Assembly (NCBI GenBank): GCA_964651325.1
Contig: CAZYXP010000002.1
Span: forward strand, 1 to 43,131
Reading direction: 5' to 3'
Length of the DNA: 43,131 nt
Source of the DNA: JADFOB01 sp964651325
GTDB lineage: Bacteria > Planctomycetota > Phycisphaerae > UBA1845
Shown: in pieces, positions 8,921 through 17,170 of the stretch
Position numbering within the stretch: the stretch's first letter is position 1
Layout of the letters: each line of letters begins with the position of its first letter
The notes under the pieces: model-generated
What the model saw: only the letters and a program-made list of their open reading frames with translations
What the model was told of the DNA's origin: nothing
The model's database searches: none
Translations under genes and position numbers: made by a program

Positions 8921-10687
8921 ATGGCCATGACCTTGCACATTCGAATTCTTATATGGATCATCATAGGCGTTGGCGTGGCGCCATCTATGCTTCGCGCGTC
9001 TGTCGGCTCGGATGTCAGTTTGGAGTGGCGGCCCGGCTTTCAATCGGTGTTGCTGGGTGAAGTGGCCGAGGTCGGCCTGTACGCCGTGTCCGCCAACGCC
9101 CCGGAGCACTCGGTCGGCATCATTGAGACGATTCTCGTTTGGGATCCTGCCAAGTTGACATTGCTAGAAAACTTGGACAACGGTCCATACACCTGGTTTC
9201 TTTCAGGTTTTCCTGACGATTCTAATCAAGATGGCCTGAATGCTCCTTTCGTGGGCGTGCCCTCCAACGATGGCAATGCCTGGTACAACGCCGTTTCCCT
9301 TTTTCCGCCTAATGCCCCGGCGAGCGCGACGCCTGGAGGGCTACTCGTCACCACGTTTCGTTTCACGGCCACCGATTCGGGCGTCACTCAATTGGAAATG
9401 CCGGCGGTGTTCGGTCAGGCAACCCATACTCAGGTGTGGGACGGCAAGATCGCGGGTTTGATTGTAACGGGAACCCTGGGCGCTCCTGCGATCATAGAGG
9501 TCATCAGCGGCACCTGCCAGGTGGATGGCGATTGCGACGATGGTGTTTTCTGTACAGACGATTCCTGTGTGGGCAATCAATGCGTGTTTGCGGCAAATGA
9601 CGCCCATTGCCCCGACGACGGAGACCTTTGCAACGGGGCAGAAAGCTGCGACGCGGTCAGCGACTGCGTTTCCAGCGGCAATCCATGTTTGCCGGAACAG
9701 TTTTGCAATCCGGCAACGGGCTCTTGTGACGAGTGCTTGGCGAGTGGCGATTGCGACGACGGCATTTTTTGCAATGGCGCCGAATCTTGCACCGCCGGGG
9801 CGTGCCAATCGGGATCCAGCCCCTGCCCGGCCGGGGCGTTTTGCAATGAAACTACTCAGGGCTGCGACGAATGTCAGGTGGCCGCCGATTGTAATGATGG
9901 CGCCGACTGCACGAGCGATGCCTGCGTGGTGGGAAGTTGCGTGCTGACCGCCAACGACGCGTTTTGTCCGCCCGACGGCTTGTTTTGTAACGGCTTGGAG
10001 TTCTGCCTCGGGTCGGGCGGTGATCCTATCACGGGTTGCGCCAGTTCCGGACCGCCGTGCAAGTTTTGCGATGAATTGTTTGGATGTGAGTGCAATTCAC
10101 CGGTGGTTGAAGTGATGGGGAACCGCTACCTGCGCATTACGCCGCAACCGGTCGGGGCGGCTACGATCACAGCGTTGGTCGTCACGTCCTGCGGCGGGTC
10201 GAACGCCCAATATGTCGGGCCTTTGCCGGAGACAACGGGGCTCTCGGGCTTTGATCAAGATGGCGACGGCGTGATGGAGAGTACCGTTGGGAGCCTAGTC
10301 GTGGATCCGGCCAATGCCTTATGGTTGACCTCCGACCAGTGGGGTGGATCCGTCTTTGTGACGGGAGATTTTATCACGCCCGCTACGTCGGTCGATGTGC
10401 AGGCCGACTGCGGTGAACCCGGCATACCCAACTTGACGGCGCCGGTTATGGTGACCACCTCAGGCTATGGCGATATTGACCTCGACGGCACGCCGACGCT
10501 GGGCGATGTGCTGCTTATCGTGCTGGGCTTCCAGGACAATTTCAAGGACACGGCGCGCGCATTGCTCGACCTGGCCCCTTGTGCGGTGGATCAAACAATC
10601 AACATCGCCGATGTATTCTTCGGCGTGCTGGCGTTCCAAGGGGCGCCGTTTGGAACGACATGCGAGCAGGGCGTTTGCCCGCCCTAG
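8921..10687 (+). CDS. Secreted cohesin-like, Cys-rich repeat and dockerin protein
   Basis: This encodes 588 residues. The start is ATG at 8921, because it has an AGGAGG site 4 bases upstream and is followed at once by a signal peptide (IRILIWIIIGVGVAPSM). An in-frame ATG at 8804 would put this signal internally. Domains in order: a cohesin-like sandwich (about 28-190) with LVWDPAKLTLLE; a run of Cys-rich repeats (about 198-390) built on the pattern DCDDGxFCxxxxC; a beta-rich segment; and a C-terminal dockerin-like pair of Asp-rich loops (DIDLDGTPTLGD near 516, then INIADVFFGVLAF). The Cys-rich repeats are common in extracellular proteins of Planctomycetes and Deltaproteobacteria and imply an oxidising location. 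The gene lies 123 bases downstream of the giant protein and may be co-transcribed with it. Confidence 0.85.
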   Translation: MAMTLHIRILIWIIIGVGVAPSMLRASVGSDVSLEWRPGFQSVLLGEVAEVGLYAVSANAPEHSVGIIETILVWDPAKLTLLENLDNGPYTWFLSGFPDDSNQDGLNAPFVGVPSNDGNAWYNAVSLFPPNAPASATPGGLLVTTFRFTATDSGVTQLEMPAVFGQATHTQVWDGKIAGLIVTGTLGAPAIIEVISGTCQVDGDCDDGVFCTDDSCVGNQCVFAANDAHCPDDGDLCNGAESCDAVSDCVSSGNPCLPEQFCNPATGSCDECLASGDCDDGIFCNGAESCTAGACQSGSSPCPAGAFCNETTQGCDECQVAADCNDGADCTSDACVVGSCVLTANDAFCPPDGLFCNGLEFCLGSGGDPITGCASSGPPCKFCDELFGCECNSPVVEVMGNRYLRITPQPVGAATITALVVTSCGGSNAQYVGPLPETTGLSGFDQDGDGVMESTVGSLVVDPANALWLTSDQWGGSVFVTGDFITPATSVDVQADCGEPGIPNLTAPVMVTTSGYGDIDLDGTPTLGDVLLIVLGFQDNFKDTARALLDLAPCAVDQTINIADVFFGVLAFQGAPFGTTCEQGVCPP

Positions 10688-10765
10688 TCGAGCCAACCAG
10701 CGGGCCGCGAGCGGGGCTGGCCTGGGCCACAGCGGGATCCTCGCGGAAGCTTGGGGTGGCGGCGT

Positions 10766-12244
10766 CTACAACAGTTCCGCGAGCCGCTTTTCGAGGAGTT
10801 GCCCGACCAATTTGGGGTCGGCTTTTCCGCCCGAGCGTTTCATAATCTGGCCGCGCAGGAAGCCGGTAACGGCTTTGATTTTCTTGGGATGCGTTCGGAG
10901 ATCCTCTAGGGCGTCCGGGTTGTCGGCCAGGGCCTCATCCACCCACGCCTGCGTGGCGTCGGTGTCTTGAATTTGGAGCAACCCCATGGACTCGGCCAGT
11001 TGAGCCGGGGATTCGTCGCCGTCGAGCATGGCCTCGGCGATTCGATTGGCGGCGGTCTTGTTGACGGCTCCGGAATCCACGAACGCGGCCAGCGCGGCCA
11101 AGCGCTCGGCGCTAACCGGAAGTGCCGCCAGGGGCGTCGCCCGGTCGTTGGCCAATTGTGACCAGATATTGACGAGCTGTTTGGCGGCGACGCCGGCCGG
11201 CGCGCCCAAGGCGACCACTTCGTCAAACACGTCCGCCGTCGTCCGATCTGTAAGAATAGTTCGCGCGTCGCTCGGAGAGAGTCCATGCTGCTCGATCAGC
11301 CGCTTCTCTCGGGCGATCGGAAGCTCGGGCAACTCGGCGCGGATTCGCGTGAGCCACTCGTCCGAGACGTTTAGTGGGCGAAGATCGGGATCGGGGAAGT
11401 ATCGGTAGTCGTGCGCGGCTTCCTTGGGACGCTGAAACTCCGTGATCCCGCGATCGTCGTTGTAGCCTCGGTTTTCACTTGGGGCCGTACCCTTAACATA
11501 TTGTGGGTCTTCGCGCCATGTGGCGATCTGGCGCTCAACGTCAAACGAGATAGCGCGGCGCACGGCCTTGAAGCTGTTTAGATTCTTGATTTCTGCGATT
11601 GGCGTGGTGGCCTCGACGTTGTCGCTGCAAATCCGCACGTTGACGTTGGGTTCGAATCGCATTTGGCCCTTCTTCATGACAGCTTCGCTCACGCCGAGAT
11701 GCAGGATCAATCGATGCAATTCGACGCAAAACATATGGGCCTGCTCGGCGGAGTGAAAGTCCGGCTCGGTGACGATCTCCAAAAGAGGCGTGCCGGCCCG
11801 ATTCAAATCCACGAGCGTGCCGCCGGAAGGTTCGTGGATGCTCTTGCCGGCGTCTTCTTCCAAATGCGCGCGGCGAATGCGAATCCGATGCACGTCGGGG
11901 CCGACCTCAATGTCAAAATGCCCGGGGCCGCAAAGCGGTAAATCGTATTGGCTGATCTGGTAGTTTTTGGGCATGTCTGGATAGTAGTAGCTCTTCCGAT
12001 CCCACTTGGTGAAGCTGGCGATGTCGCAATTCAGGGCGAGCCCCGCGCGTATAGCCAGGGCTACGGCTCGCTTGTTGATCACGGGCAGGGCGCCCGGATG
12101 CCCCAAGCACACCGGGCAGACGCATGAATTGGGTGGGGCGTCGAATCGAACGGGGCAGCCGCAGAACATCTTGGTCTCGGTGCGCAGTTGTACGTGGATT
12201 TCCAAACCGATGATGGGTTCGGTTTGCAACGGGCTCGTGATCAT
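10766..12244 (-). CDS. gatB: Asp-tRNA(Asn)/Glu-tRNA(Gln) amidotransferase subunit B
   Basis: This is the 492-residue B subunit of the GatCAB amidotransferase. The complex converts mischarged Glu-tRNA(Gln) and/or Asp-tRNA(Asn) to the amide forms in the cytoplasm. The N-terminus has the family signature IGLEIHVQL, followed by the zinc-binding cysteines (FCGCP, then VCPVCLGHPG). WDRKSYYYPDMPKNYQISQ is the typical GatB core. The C-terminal helical YqeY-like tail ends in KADPKLVGQLLEKRLAELL. Length matches the family. The start ATG at 12244 has only a weak GGAAAG site. gatA and gatC are not in the window. The gene is convergent with the 8921 gene, with a gap of 78 bases. Confidence 0.97.
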   Translation of the reverse strand: MITSPLQTEPIIGLEIHVQLRTETKMFCGCPVRFDAPPNSCVCPVCLGHPGALPVINKRAVALAIRAGLALNCDIASFTKWDRKSYYYPDMPKNYQISQYDLPLCGPGHFDIEVGPDVHRIRIRRAHLEEDAGKSIHEPSGGTLVDLNRAGTPLLEIVTEPDFHSAEQAHMFCVELHRLILHLGVSEAVMKKGQMRFEPNVNVRICSDNVEATTPIAEIKNLNSFKAVRRAISFDVERQIATWREDPQYVKGTAPSENRGYNDDRGITEFQRPKEAAHDYRYFPDPDLRPLNVSDEWLTRIRAELPELPIAREKRLIEQHGLSPSDARTILTDRTTADVFDEVVALGAPAGVAAKQLVNIWSQLANDRATPLAALPVSAERLAALAAFVDSGAVNKTAANRIAEAMLDGDESPAQLAESMGLLQIQDTDATQAWVDEALADNPDALEDLRTHPKKIKAVTGFLRGQIMKRSGGKADPKLVGQLLEKRLAELL

Positions 12245-12401
12245 GGTTGCTTTCCGTTTGCTCTATGGTCCTGGGGAACTGTAGCAAAGTCGCTTCGACG
12301 GGCAACCGCGAGCCCGGTGGCTCTTGGGCACGCCGCCGGTTAGGAGCGGGTCCGAGCGCAGCGGTACGCTCTTCTCGGGCATAGCAGCGGAGACTCTTCG
12401 C

Positions 12402-12447
12402 GATAGAGGCCACAGAGCATATGCGTCCTCTGTGGCTAAATCCTTCC
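12402..12447. repeat. Interspersed hairpin repeat, copy 1
   Basis: GCCACAGAG (12409-12417) and CTCTGTGGC (12428-12436) form a perfect 9-bp stem with a 10-base loop, followed by TAAATCCTT. A related right arm occurs at 25783-25804. The repeat sits between two minus-strand genes (12466 and gatB). There is no U-run, so it is not a standard intrinsic terminator, although the hairpin could still weaken read-through. Confidence 0.55.
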
Positions 12448-12465
12448 ATGCGATAAGAAAGACGC

Positions 12466-13221
12466 CTACGGCTGGCTCGCGATGGCTGCGGCTAGGGGAT
12501 TGACGAAGTTGGGAACCACCATCTCCGTGGCCATTTCGTCGGCGTGGTCAAACAGCGTGACCAGCGCCTGATCCAACGAGACCGGGTCACTGACGCCCCA
12601 GTACTTCCGAAGTGTTAAGAAAACGCTAATCGGCTCGCCTTCAAAGGTGTCGTTGCGTACCTCGTAGGATGTGGTCCGCGATTTGAGTTCCAAGTAGGCC
12701 TGAAGGTCACATTCTGGGCTCAATGCGATTCCAAAGTAAGGTTGGGCGTCGATGATTCTGGTATGATCGCCACCGTCGAAGAACCCCGCGCATAGCTGAT
12801 CGCTGAAGAAGGTCTGGGCGACAAGCTGATCGTGGTTGCCGCGGTACTCGAGATCGAAGCCGTATAGAAGTTCGAGGTGCTCGAAGTCGATATCGCTAAG
12901 CGTGAGGTGGCAGGGCGCTTGCGTGAAGATGAGGTCGCCGAAATCCCGCACTTCCTCAAGATCCTTCGGCGAATAGGTGCCGAAACGAAGGCTGTTCTGG
13001 TCGATCCGCACCCACCGCCGACGGTTACGCTCGTCGGGCTCTTCTTCAAGCACCAAACAGTGATCGTCCCGCCGTCGTAGCTTCGTCATCGTGGGGTAGG
13101 ATCTTCGAATTCGATCAAAGAAATGGAGCACGGTCTCGCGCTCAAGGTTCAGATCCAACTTGAGAAAAAGGCGACAATTAACGTAGAAGTCATCGCATAC
13201 CGCGCTAAGCCGGTCTTCCAT
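12466..13221 (-). CDS. Conserved-looking protein of unknown function
   Basis: This encodes about 251 residues. ATG at 13221 is chosen over a GTG four codons earlier because a GTGAGG site lies about 7 bases upstream. The protein is soluble, without signal or membrane segments, and acidic in its second half. It alternates hydrophobic strands and charged loops (VRIDQNSLRFGTY, HLTLSDIDFEHLELLYGFDLEY). One Cys-containing segment reads SPECDLQAYLELKSR. Composition is that of a real cytoplasmic protein, and codon use matches its neighbours. I do not recognise the family. It is the gene upstream of gatB on the same strand, but 221 bases and a hairpin separate them. Confidence 0.7.
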   Translation of the reverse strand: MEDRLSAVCDDFYVNCRLFLKLDLNLERETVLHFFDRIRRSYPTMTKLRRRDDHCLVLEEEPDERNRRRWVRIDQNSLRFGTYSPKDLEEVRDFGDLIFTQAPCHLTLSDIDFEHLELLYGFDLEYRGNHDQLVAQTFFSDQLCAGFFDGGDHTRIIDAQPYFGIALSPECDLQAYLELKSRTTSYEVRNDTFEGEPISVFLTLRKYWGVSDPVSLDQALVTLFDHADEMATEMVVPNFVNPLAAAIASQP

Positions 13222-13659
13222 CTTGAACCTCACTTACGAATACGGGTTCCCTGACTCACACGATCGTCGCGTCGAGTACGCCATTATGACGAAATGAATT
13301 CGGCTTTTCAATCAAAAATTTCGACGGGCACGATCGCAACCTGTGATTTCTTGACGAAAAACAGGCTTTCGCATTGCCTGCAAGCCCAAGCCGTAGCGCG
13401 TTGCGGTGATGCCGCCAAGCGCCTTGACACGATGGCAACAGGATTCGGAATCAAACACCTTGCCAACCCGCGCGGCAAGGCCGACGATGGGGGCGGTATC
13501 ATTCGTCAAGGTGCGAACTTGGGCGGCAGGTTGTGCTTGGCGTCCATTCGATAAGCCACGCTGGCGAAGGAGAGAACGTTTGAACCACACCAAGCCAAGA
13601 CCGACAAAGCCCCTGGACGACGGCCGGTGCCGCATGGCAAGTCTGGCGGAGGTGCGCTG
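13222..13659. other. Gene-free stretch between divergent genes
   Basis: No convincing gene is visible. The stretch lies between the divergent starts of the 12466-13221 and 13660-14406 genes, so it must carry both promoters, but no clear sigma-70 pair was found. A hairpin with perfect 7-bp arms CCTTGCC/GGCAAGG and a 9-base loop is at 13458-13480. Competing short frames on both strands between 13294 and 13635 look like noise. Confidence 0.45.
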
Positions 13660-14406
13660 ATGGCCAACATCATATCCAAGACCACCACCGAACGAATTCT
13701 CCGTAATGCCGCGCTAACCTTGTTGGTTTCGGGGTACGCCGCGTTTTCATTCTATGATGGCTACGTTGCATACCCTGTGCAGAATATCAAGGCCGTCTTC
13801 AAAGACAAAATCGGCATCGCCGCGCCAGATCCGCTGCCTGTTTGTAGAAAAAACATCGTCGAGGGAGGCATCGCCGCCATCAAGCCCGGCATGAACCTGG
13901 CCGACGCACAGCTTGAGCTCGGCGGCGCAGGGTTTGAGCACGACGGCATTTGGTATTTCTTTGGCTACGGAGGCTTCGTTCAACTGCGCCATGCCCGCCA
14001 TCGCGTCGAGGGTATCGAGTGGGCATCCGGGCCGTTACACAGCCCGACGGATTTGTCGATGCAGATTTGGACGGGGTGGGTGCTGGCCGCGGTCGGGGGG
14101 CTCCTGATCGTTCGATTTCTCGGCATCGCGCGGACGCGGGCCGTACTCAACGACGAGGGTTTGATCGTAGGTGCGGGGCGCCTAATCCCCTTTGCCGAGA
14201 TGAAGTCGTTTGAACAAGGCAAGAACGACGAAGTGGTGGTGCTTCGTGCTGACGATGGTCAACGCTCCCGAACGGTGCTTTTGGACCGCTACGTCTTTAA
14301 GGAGCAGGCCAGGATCATCGAGGCCATCTGCGAGAAAACAGGGTTGTCGAATCCGAGCGGACCTCGGGATTCTAAGTCGGGTGCGGAACCCGAACCGCGG
14401 CGGTGA
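13660..14406 (+). CDS. Membrane protein of unknown function with two membrane segments
   Basis: This encodes about 248 residues. The start is ATG at 13660 because a strong GGAGGT site lies 6 bases upstream; an earlier in-frame ATG at 13627 has none. A first hydrophobic segment (AALTLLVSGYAAFSFYDGY, about residues 17-35) is followed by a domain of about 100 residues containing a Gly/Phe-rich patch (YFFGYGGFVQLR). A second membrane segment (WTGWVLAAVGGLLIVRFLGI) lies near 140-160. The C-terminal domain resembles a PH-like beta-barrel (LNDEGLIVGAGRLIPFAEMKS), as in several bacterial membrane proteins. This resemblance is only a pattern-level impression. The function is unknown. The tail is Pro/Arg-rich and probably disordered. 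Confidence 0.7.
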   Translation: MANIISKTTTERILRNAALTLLVSGYAAFSFYDGYVAYPVQNIKAVFKDKIGIAAPDPLPVCRKNIVEGGIAAIKPGMNLADAQLELGGAGFEHDGIWYFFGYGGFVQLRHARHRVEGIEWASGPLHSPTDLSMQIWTGWVLAAVGGLLIVRFLGIARTRAVLNDEGLIVGAGRLIPFAEMKSFEQGKNDEVVVLRADDGQRSRTVLLDRYVFKEQARIIEAICEKTGLSNPSGPRDSKSGAEPEPRR

Positions 14407-14961
14407 GTTTCCAGCGCCCGTGTCAGAGCACCTGGCGCCAGCCTGGTGACATTCCGGCTCGTGCGGTCCACGGATCTCCGATTCCCTGCTCGGCATCGAT
14501 TGACCTCAGGTGCATCGTGGCAATCGGGAGATTGGCGATCGGCAAATGGATCGGAAAGCATATCCACAAGCAGGATGGCACACGGATCGGCGCGGTTCGT
14601 CACCGACCTCATTGACAGCCAGCACGTAACGCCATCGTGAGTCAGGGCAATCGGCCTGAGCGGAGATGATTCGAAATGGATGTAGGGGCCGCCAACCAAG
14701 TGAGAGCGTGGTACTGATTCCGCCCCCCACCGGAAGCGACGTCATCCACCGGCGATTGCGCCATCCCACCGGCTAGGACGAGGCACGGAGTTACGATAAC
14801 GAGTTGTGGATTCAAGATGGACATGCCCCACAAACACCGCGATCCAAGAGAGTTCGTACTTGTGAATCTACCATGGGGCTCGTAGCCAATGCAAACGGTT
14901 ACCGGCAGGGTCCCTCGCACTGGCTGTGAAGGTTCGACGGATTGCAGCGGCGCTGCCGGCG
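14407..14961. other. Intergenic stretch between convergent genes, with a degraded gene fragment
   Basis: No intact gene is seen. The region separates the 13660 gene (plus) and the P-type ATPase (minus), whose ends face each other. A short minus-strand fragment resembling a beta-propeller gene is listed separately. The remaining short frames look random. Confidence 0.4.
14590..14699 (-). pseudogene. Possible remnant of a YVTN-type beta-propeller gene
   Basis: One minus-strand frame reads YIHFESSPLRPIALTHDG (14684 down to 14631). After a shift of one base the neighbouring frame continues as RYVLAVNEVGD. Joined, these look like the usual opening of a propeller blade: FES, then P-hydrophobic-ALTPDG, then R-hydrophobic-LAVN. 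The likely lesion is a one-base deletion at 14630-14633. No start codon, signal or further blades can be followed, so if real it is a small decayed fragment. This rests on remembered family patterns. Confidence 0.35.
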
Positions 14962-16950
14962 TCACGCCGTGGCCGCGGCGGGAATCGGCGTGACGTATCC
15001 GTCGGTGCTGGTGCCGTGCTCTTCGCCGAAGCGTACCAGACGGGCGCTGTTGAAGATGACCAATGCGGTGGCCAGCGTGTGGCTGACGGCCGCCAAGACA
15101 GGACTCAACAACCCGGTCATTGCGAGTGCCATCATTCCAACAATGAACAGCACGCCGAAGAGAATGTTTTGATACACCACCCGGGTCGTGGACTTGGAAA
15201 GCCGAATCAAAAACGGAAGGCGGCTCAGATCGTTGTTCATCAGGGCGATAGATGCTGAGTTGATGGCGACATCGCTACCGGCCGCGCCCATCGCAATCCC
15301 CAGGTCGCTTGCCGCTAGCATCGGCGCGTCATTGACGCCGTCTCCAACGACGGCTACGCGATGCCCGCGCCGCTTGAGCTCATCGACAAGATGAAGCTTC
15401 TCTTCCGGGAGAACCTCGGAGTGAACTTCCGTACACCCCATTTCCGCCCCGACCCGCAGCGCCACGGACCGCTTGTCGCCGGTGACCATGGAGATGTTCT
15501 TGATGTTGAGTTCGCGTAACTCATCAATCGCGGTGCGGGCCTCGCCGCGCGTACGATCCTCCAGGCCGACCCAGCCCAGACATTGATTATCGCGGGCGAC
15601 ATAGAGCAGGCTGACTCCCTCCGGCTCGGCAAAGTCGGGGTCTTGCGTCAGGCTCATGTCAACGCCCTTTTCGGATAGCCAAGTACCGCGCCCCACCAAT
15701 ACGGCCGCCTTATCGACCTTGGCCGACACACCGCGTCCGGCCGTTTCGGAAAAGGACTCGGGATGCGCCAAGGCCACTTTGGCCTGCTTGGCGACCTGCA
15801 CCAACGCCAGCGCGGCCGGATGCTTGCTCATTTGCTCCGCGGAGGCGGCGGCATGGAGTAAATCCGCGCCCTGGGTCCCCGGCGCGGGCTTGAGCTGGGT
15901 CACGGAAAGCACTCCGGTCGTAAGCGTCCCGGTCTTGTCGAAAACGACGGCGCTTAGCGTTCGGGCGTATTCGAGCTGAACCACATTCTTGATGAGAATC
16001 CCAAGCCTGGCCGCGCAGCTCAGCGCCGCCACCATGGCCGTCGGCGTCGCTAAAACCAACGCGCAGGGGCAAGCGATGATCAACATAGTGATGGCTTTCT
16101 GCACGCCCTCGTCTTTGTCCTGCGAGAAAAACCAGACCACCGCCGCAAGCATGCAGACGGTCGGCGTGTACCAACCGGCGTATTTATCGATCAGCCGCAT
16201 CAGCGGTGTTCGCGTACCCTCAGCATCGAGAATAAGCTGTTGAACTCGACCGAGCGTCGTGTCCGCCCCGGCCTTGTTCACACGGAGATCGAGCATGCCG
16301 GTGAGGTTCGTGGTGCCGCTGAAGACCTCATCGCCTATGCGTTTGTCGACCGGGAGCGATTCCCCGGTGATATTCGCCTGATTGACGGTAGAATCGCCTG
16401 AAACAACCTCGCCATCGGCCGGGATGTTGTCCCCAGGGCGAACCCGAATCACTTCCCCGGTAGCAAGCACCTTCGCATCAACCACCTCCTCAGACCCATC
16501 TTCCTGCAAACGATGAGCTTTGTCCGGCGTCAAACGAAGCAGGGACTCGATGGACGCGCGAGCCCCGAGGGCGGTCCGAGTTTCGATCAGGTTGGAAAGC
16601 ACCATGAAAAACGCAATGATCCCCGCCTCTTGGTATTCCCCCAGCGCGATCGCGGCAAGGACGGCCAGGGCGACCAGCTCATCCATGTGCGTATGCCCCG
16701 AAAGCAACCCCTGAATGGCATGCCACACAAGCGGTCCGCCCAGCAGCATGGCTCCAGCCAAGGCCATCGCCTGGGAATAGGGCGTTTGACCACCGGCCAC
16801 AACGTCAAACTGGAACAACGTGCTCGCGATAATCGGCATATTGACCAAGAATGAACTGATAACCAACATGCCCCCCATCAAGGTTCCGATGAGCAGCCAT
16901 GTGGCTTTGGAAGTTTCCGCTTCTACGTCGTGCAGATGGGAATGTGCCAT
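14962..16950 (-). CDS. P1B-type heavy-metal translocating ATPase
   Basis: This is a 662-residue metal-exporting P-type ATPase of the inner membrane. Motifs: TGES (195-198) of the actuator domain; the transmembrane CPC metal site (294-296, IIACPCALVLATPTA); the phosphorylation site DKTGTLT (338-344); an SKHP variant of the HP motif near 383; and GDGVNDAPML in the hinge. There is no N-terminal HMA domain, only a short His-containing leader (HSHLHD). The last membrane helix reads SHTLATALVIFNSARL. This lacks both the MxxSS of copper ATPases and the DMG of zinc/cadmium ATPases, so I do not assign the metal. No metal-responsive regulator gene is adjacent. A strong dyad lies 86-116 bases upstream of the start. 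Confidence 0.93.
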   Translation of the reverse strand: MAHSHLHDVEAETSKATWLLIGTLMGGMLVISSFLVNMPIIASTLFQFDVVAGGQTPYSQAMALAGAMLLGGPLVWHAIQGLLSGHTHMDELVALAVLAAIALGEYQEAGIIAFFMVLSNLIETRTALGARASIESLLRLTPDKAHRLQEDGSEEVVDAKVLATGEVIRVRPGDNIPADGEVVSGDSTVNQANITGESLPVDKRIGDEVFSGTTNLTGMLDLRVNKAGADTTLGRVQQLILDAEGTRTPLMRLIDKYAGWYTPTVCMLAAVVWFFSQDKDEGVQKAITMLIIACPCALVLATPTAMVAALSCAARLGILIKNVVQLEYARTLSAVVFDKTGTLTTGVLSVTQLKPAPGTQGADLLHAAASAEQMSKHPAALALVQVAKQAKVALAHPESFSETAGRGVSAKVDKAAVLVGRGTWLSEKGVDMSLTQDPDFAEPEGVSLLYVARDNQCLGWVGLEDRTRGEARTAIDELRELNIKNISMVTGDKRSVALRVGAEMGCTEVHSEVLPEEKLHLVDELKRRGHRVAVVGDGVNDAPMLAASDLGIAMGAAGSDVAINSASIALMNNDLSRLPFLIRLSKSTTRVVYQNILFGVLFIVGMMALAMTGLLSPVLAAVSHTLATALVIFNSARLVRFGEEHGTSTDGYVTPIPAAATA

Positions 16951-17035
16951 AAACCATTCTCTAGTAAGTCGTTAGCAACACACAGCAGCCATTCATGGAG
17001 GGCGGATCACTCGCCACAGGATCGCCTTATATAGC

Positions 17036-17066
17036 GAGAGGATGCGCAATGGAAGCGCATCCTCTC
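17036..17066. repeat. Perfect 12-bp inverted repeat, hairpin or operator
   Basis: GAGAGGATGCGC (17036-17047), loop AATGGAA, then GCGCATCCTCTC (17055-17066). It lies upstream of the minus-strand metal ATPase (start 16950) and downstream of the FG-GAP gene (stop at 17171). On the minus strand it is followed directly by GCTATATAAGG rather than a U-run. This fits an operator next to a -10-like TATATA at least as well as a terminator for the upstream gene. Confidence 0.7.
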
Positions 17067-17080
17067 ACCAATTGGCCAAA

Positions 17081-17113
17081 CGCCAAATGGTGTTACGCCA
17101 AACAGTGTTACGC
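17081..17113. repeat. Two 15-bp imperfect tandem repeats
   Basis: CGCCAAATGGTGTTA (17081-17095) is followed directly by CGCCAAACAGTGTTA (17096-17110) and a further CGC. The units match at 13 of 15 positions. They sit next to the 12-bp dyad in the same gap upstream of the metal ATPase and could be paired protein-binding sites. Confidence 0.5.
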
Positions 17114-17170
17114 ACTCCGGCGACGCCTGGTTCTACCCAAACGCAGGATCATGGCTCATGCAAGCGCCGC

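Noticed and set aside
10740..10783. Inverted repeat CTCGCGGAA/TTCCGCGAG in the convergent gap before gatB
   Set aside because: The loop is 26 bases, one arm is inside gatB, and no U-run follows on either strand.
13294..13635. Possible small gene on either strand, including a Cys-x2-Cys segment
   Set aside because: Frames compete on both strands, no ribosome-binding site fits, and only one cysteine pair is present.
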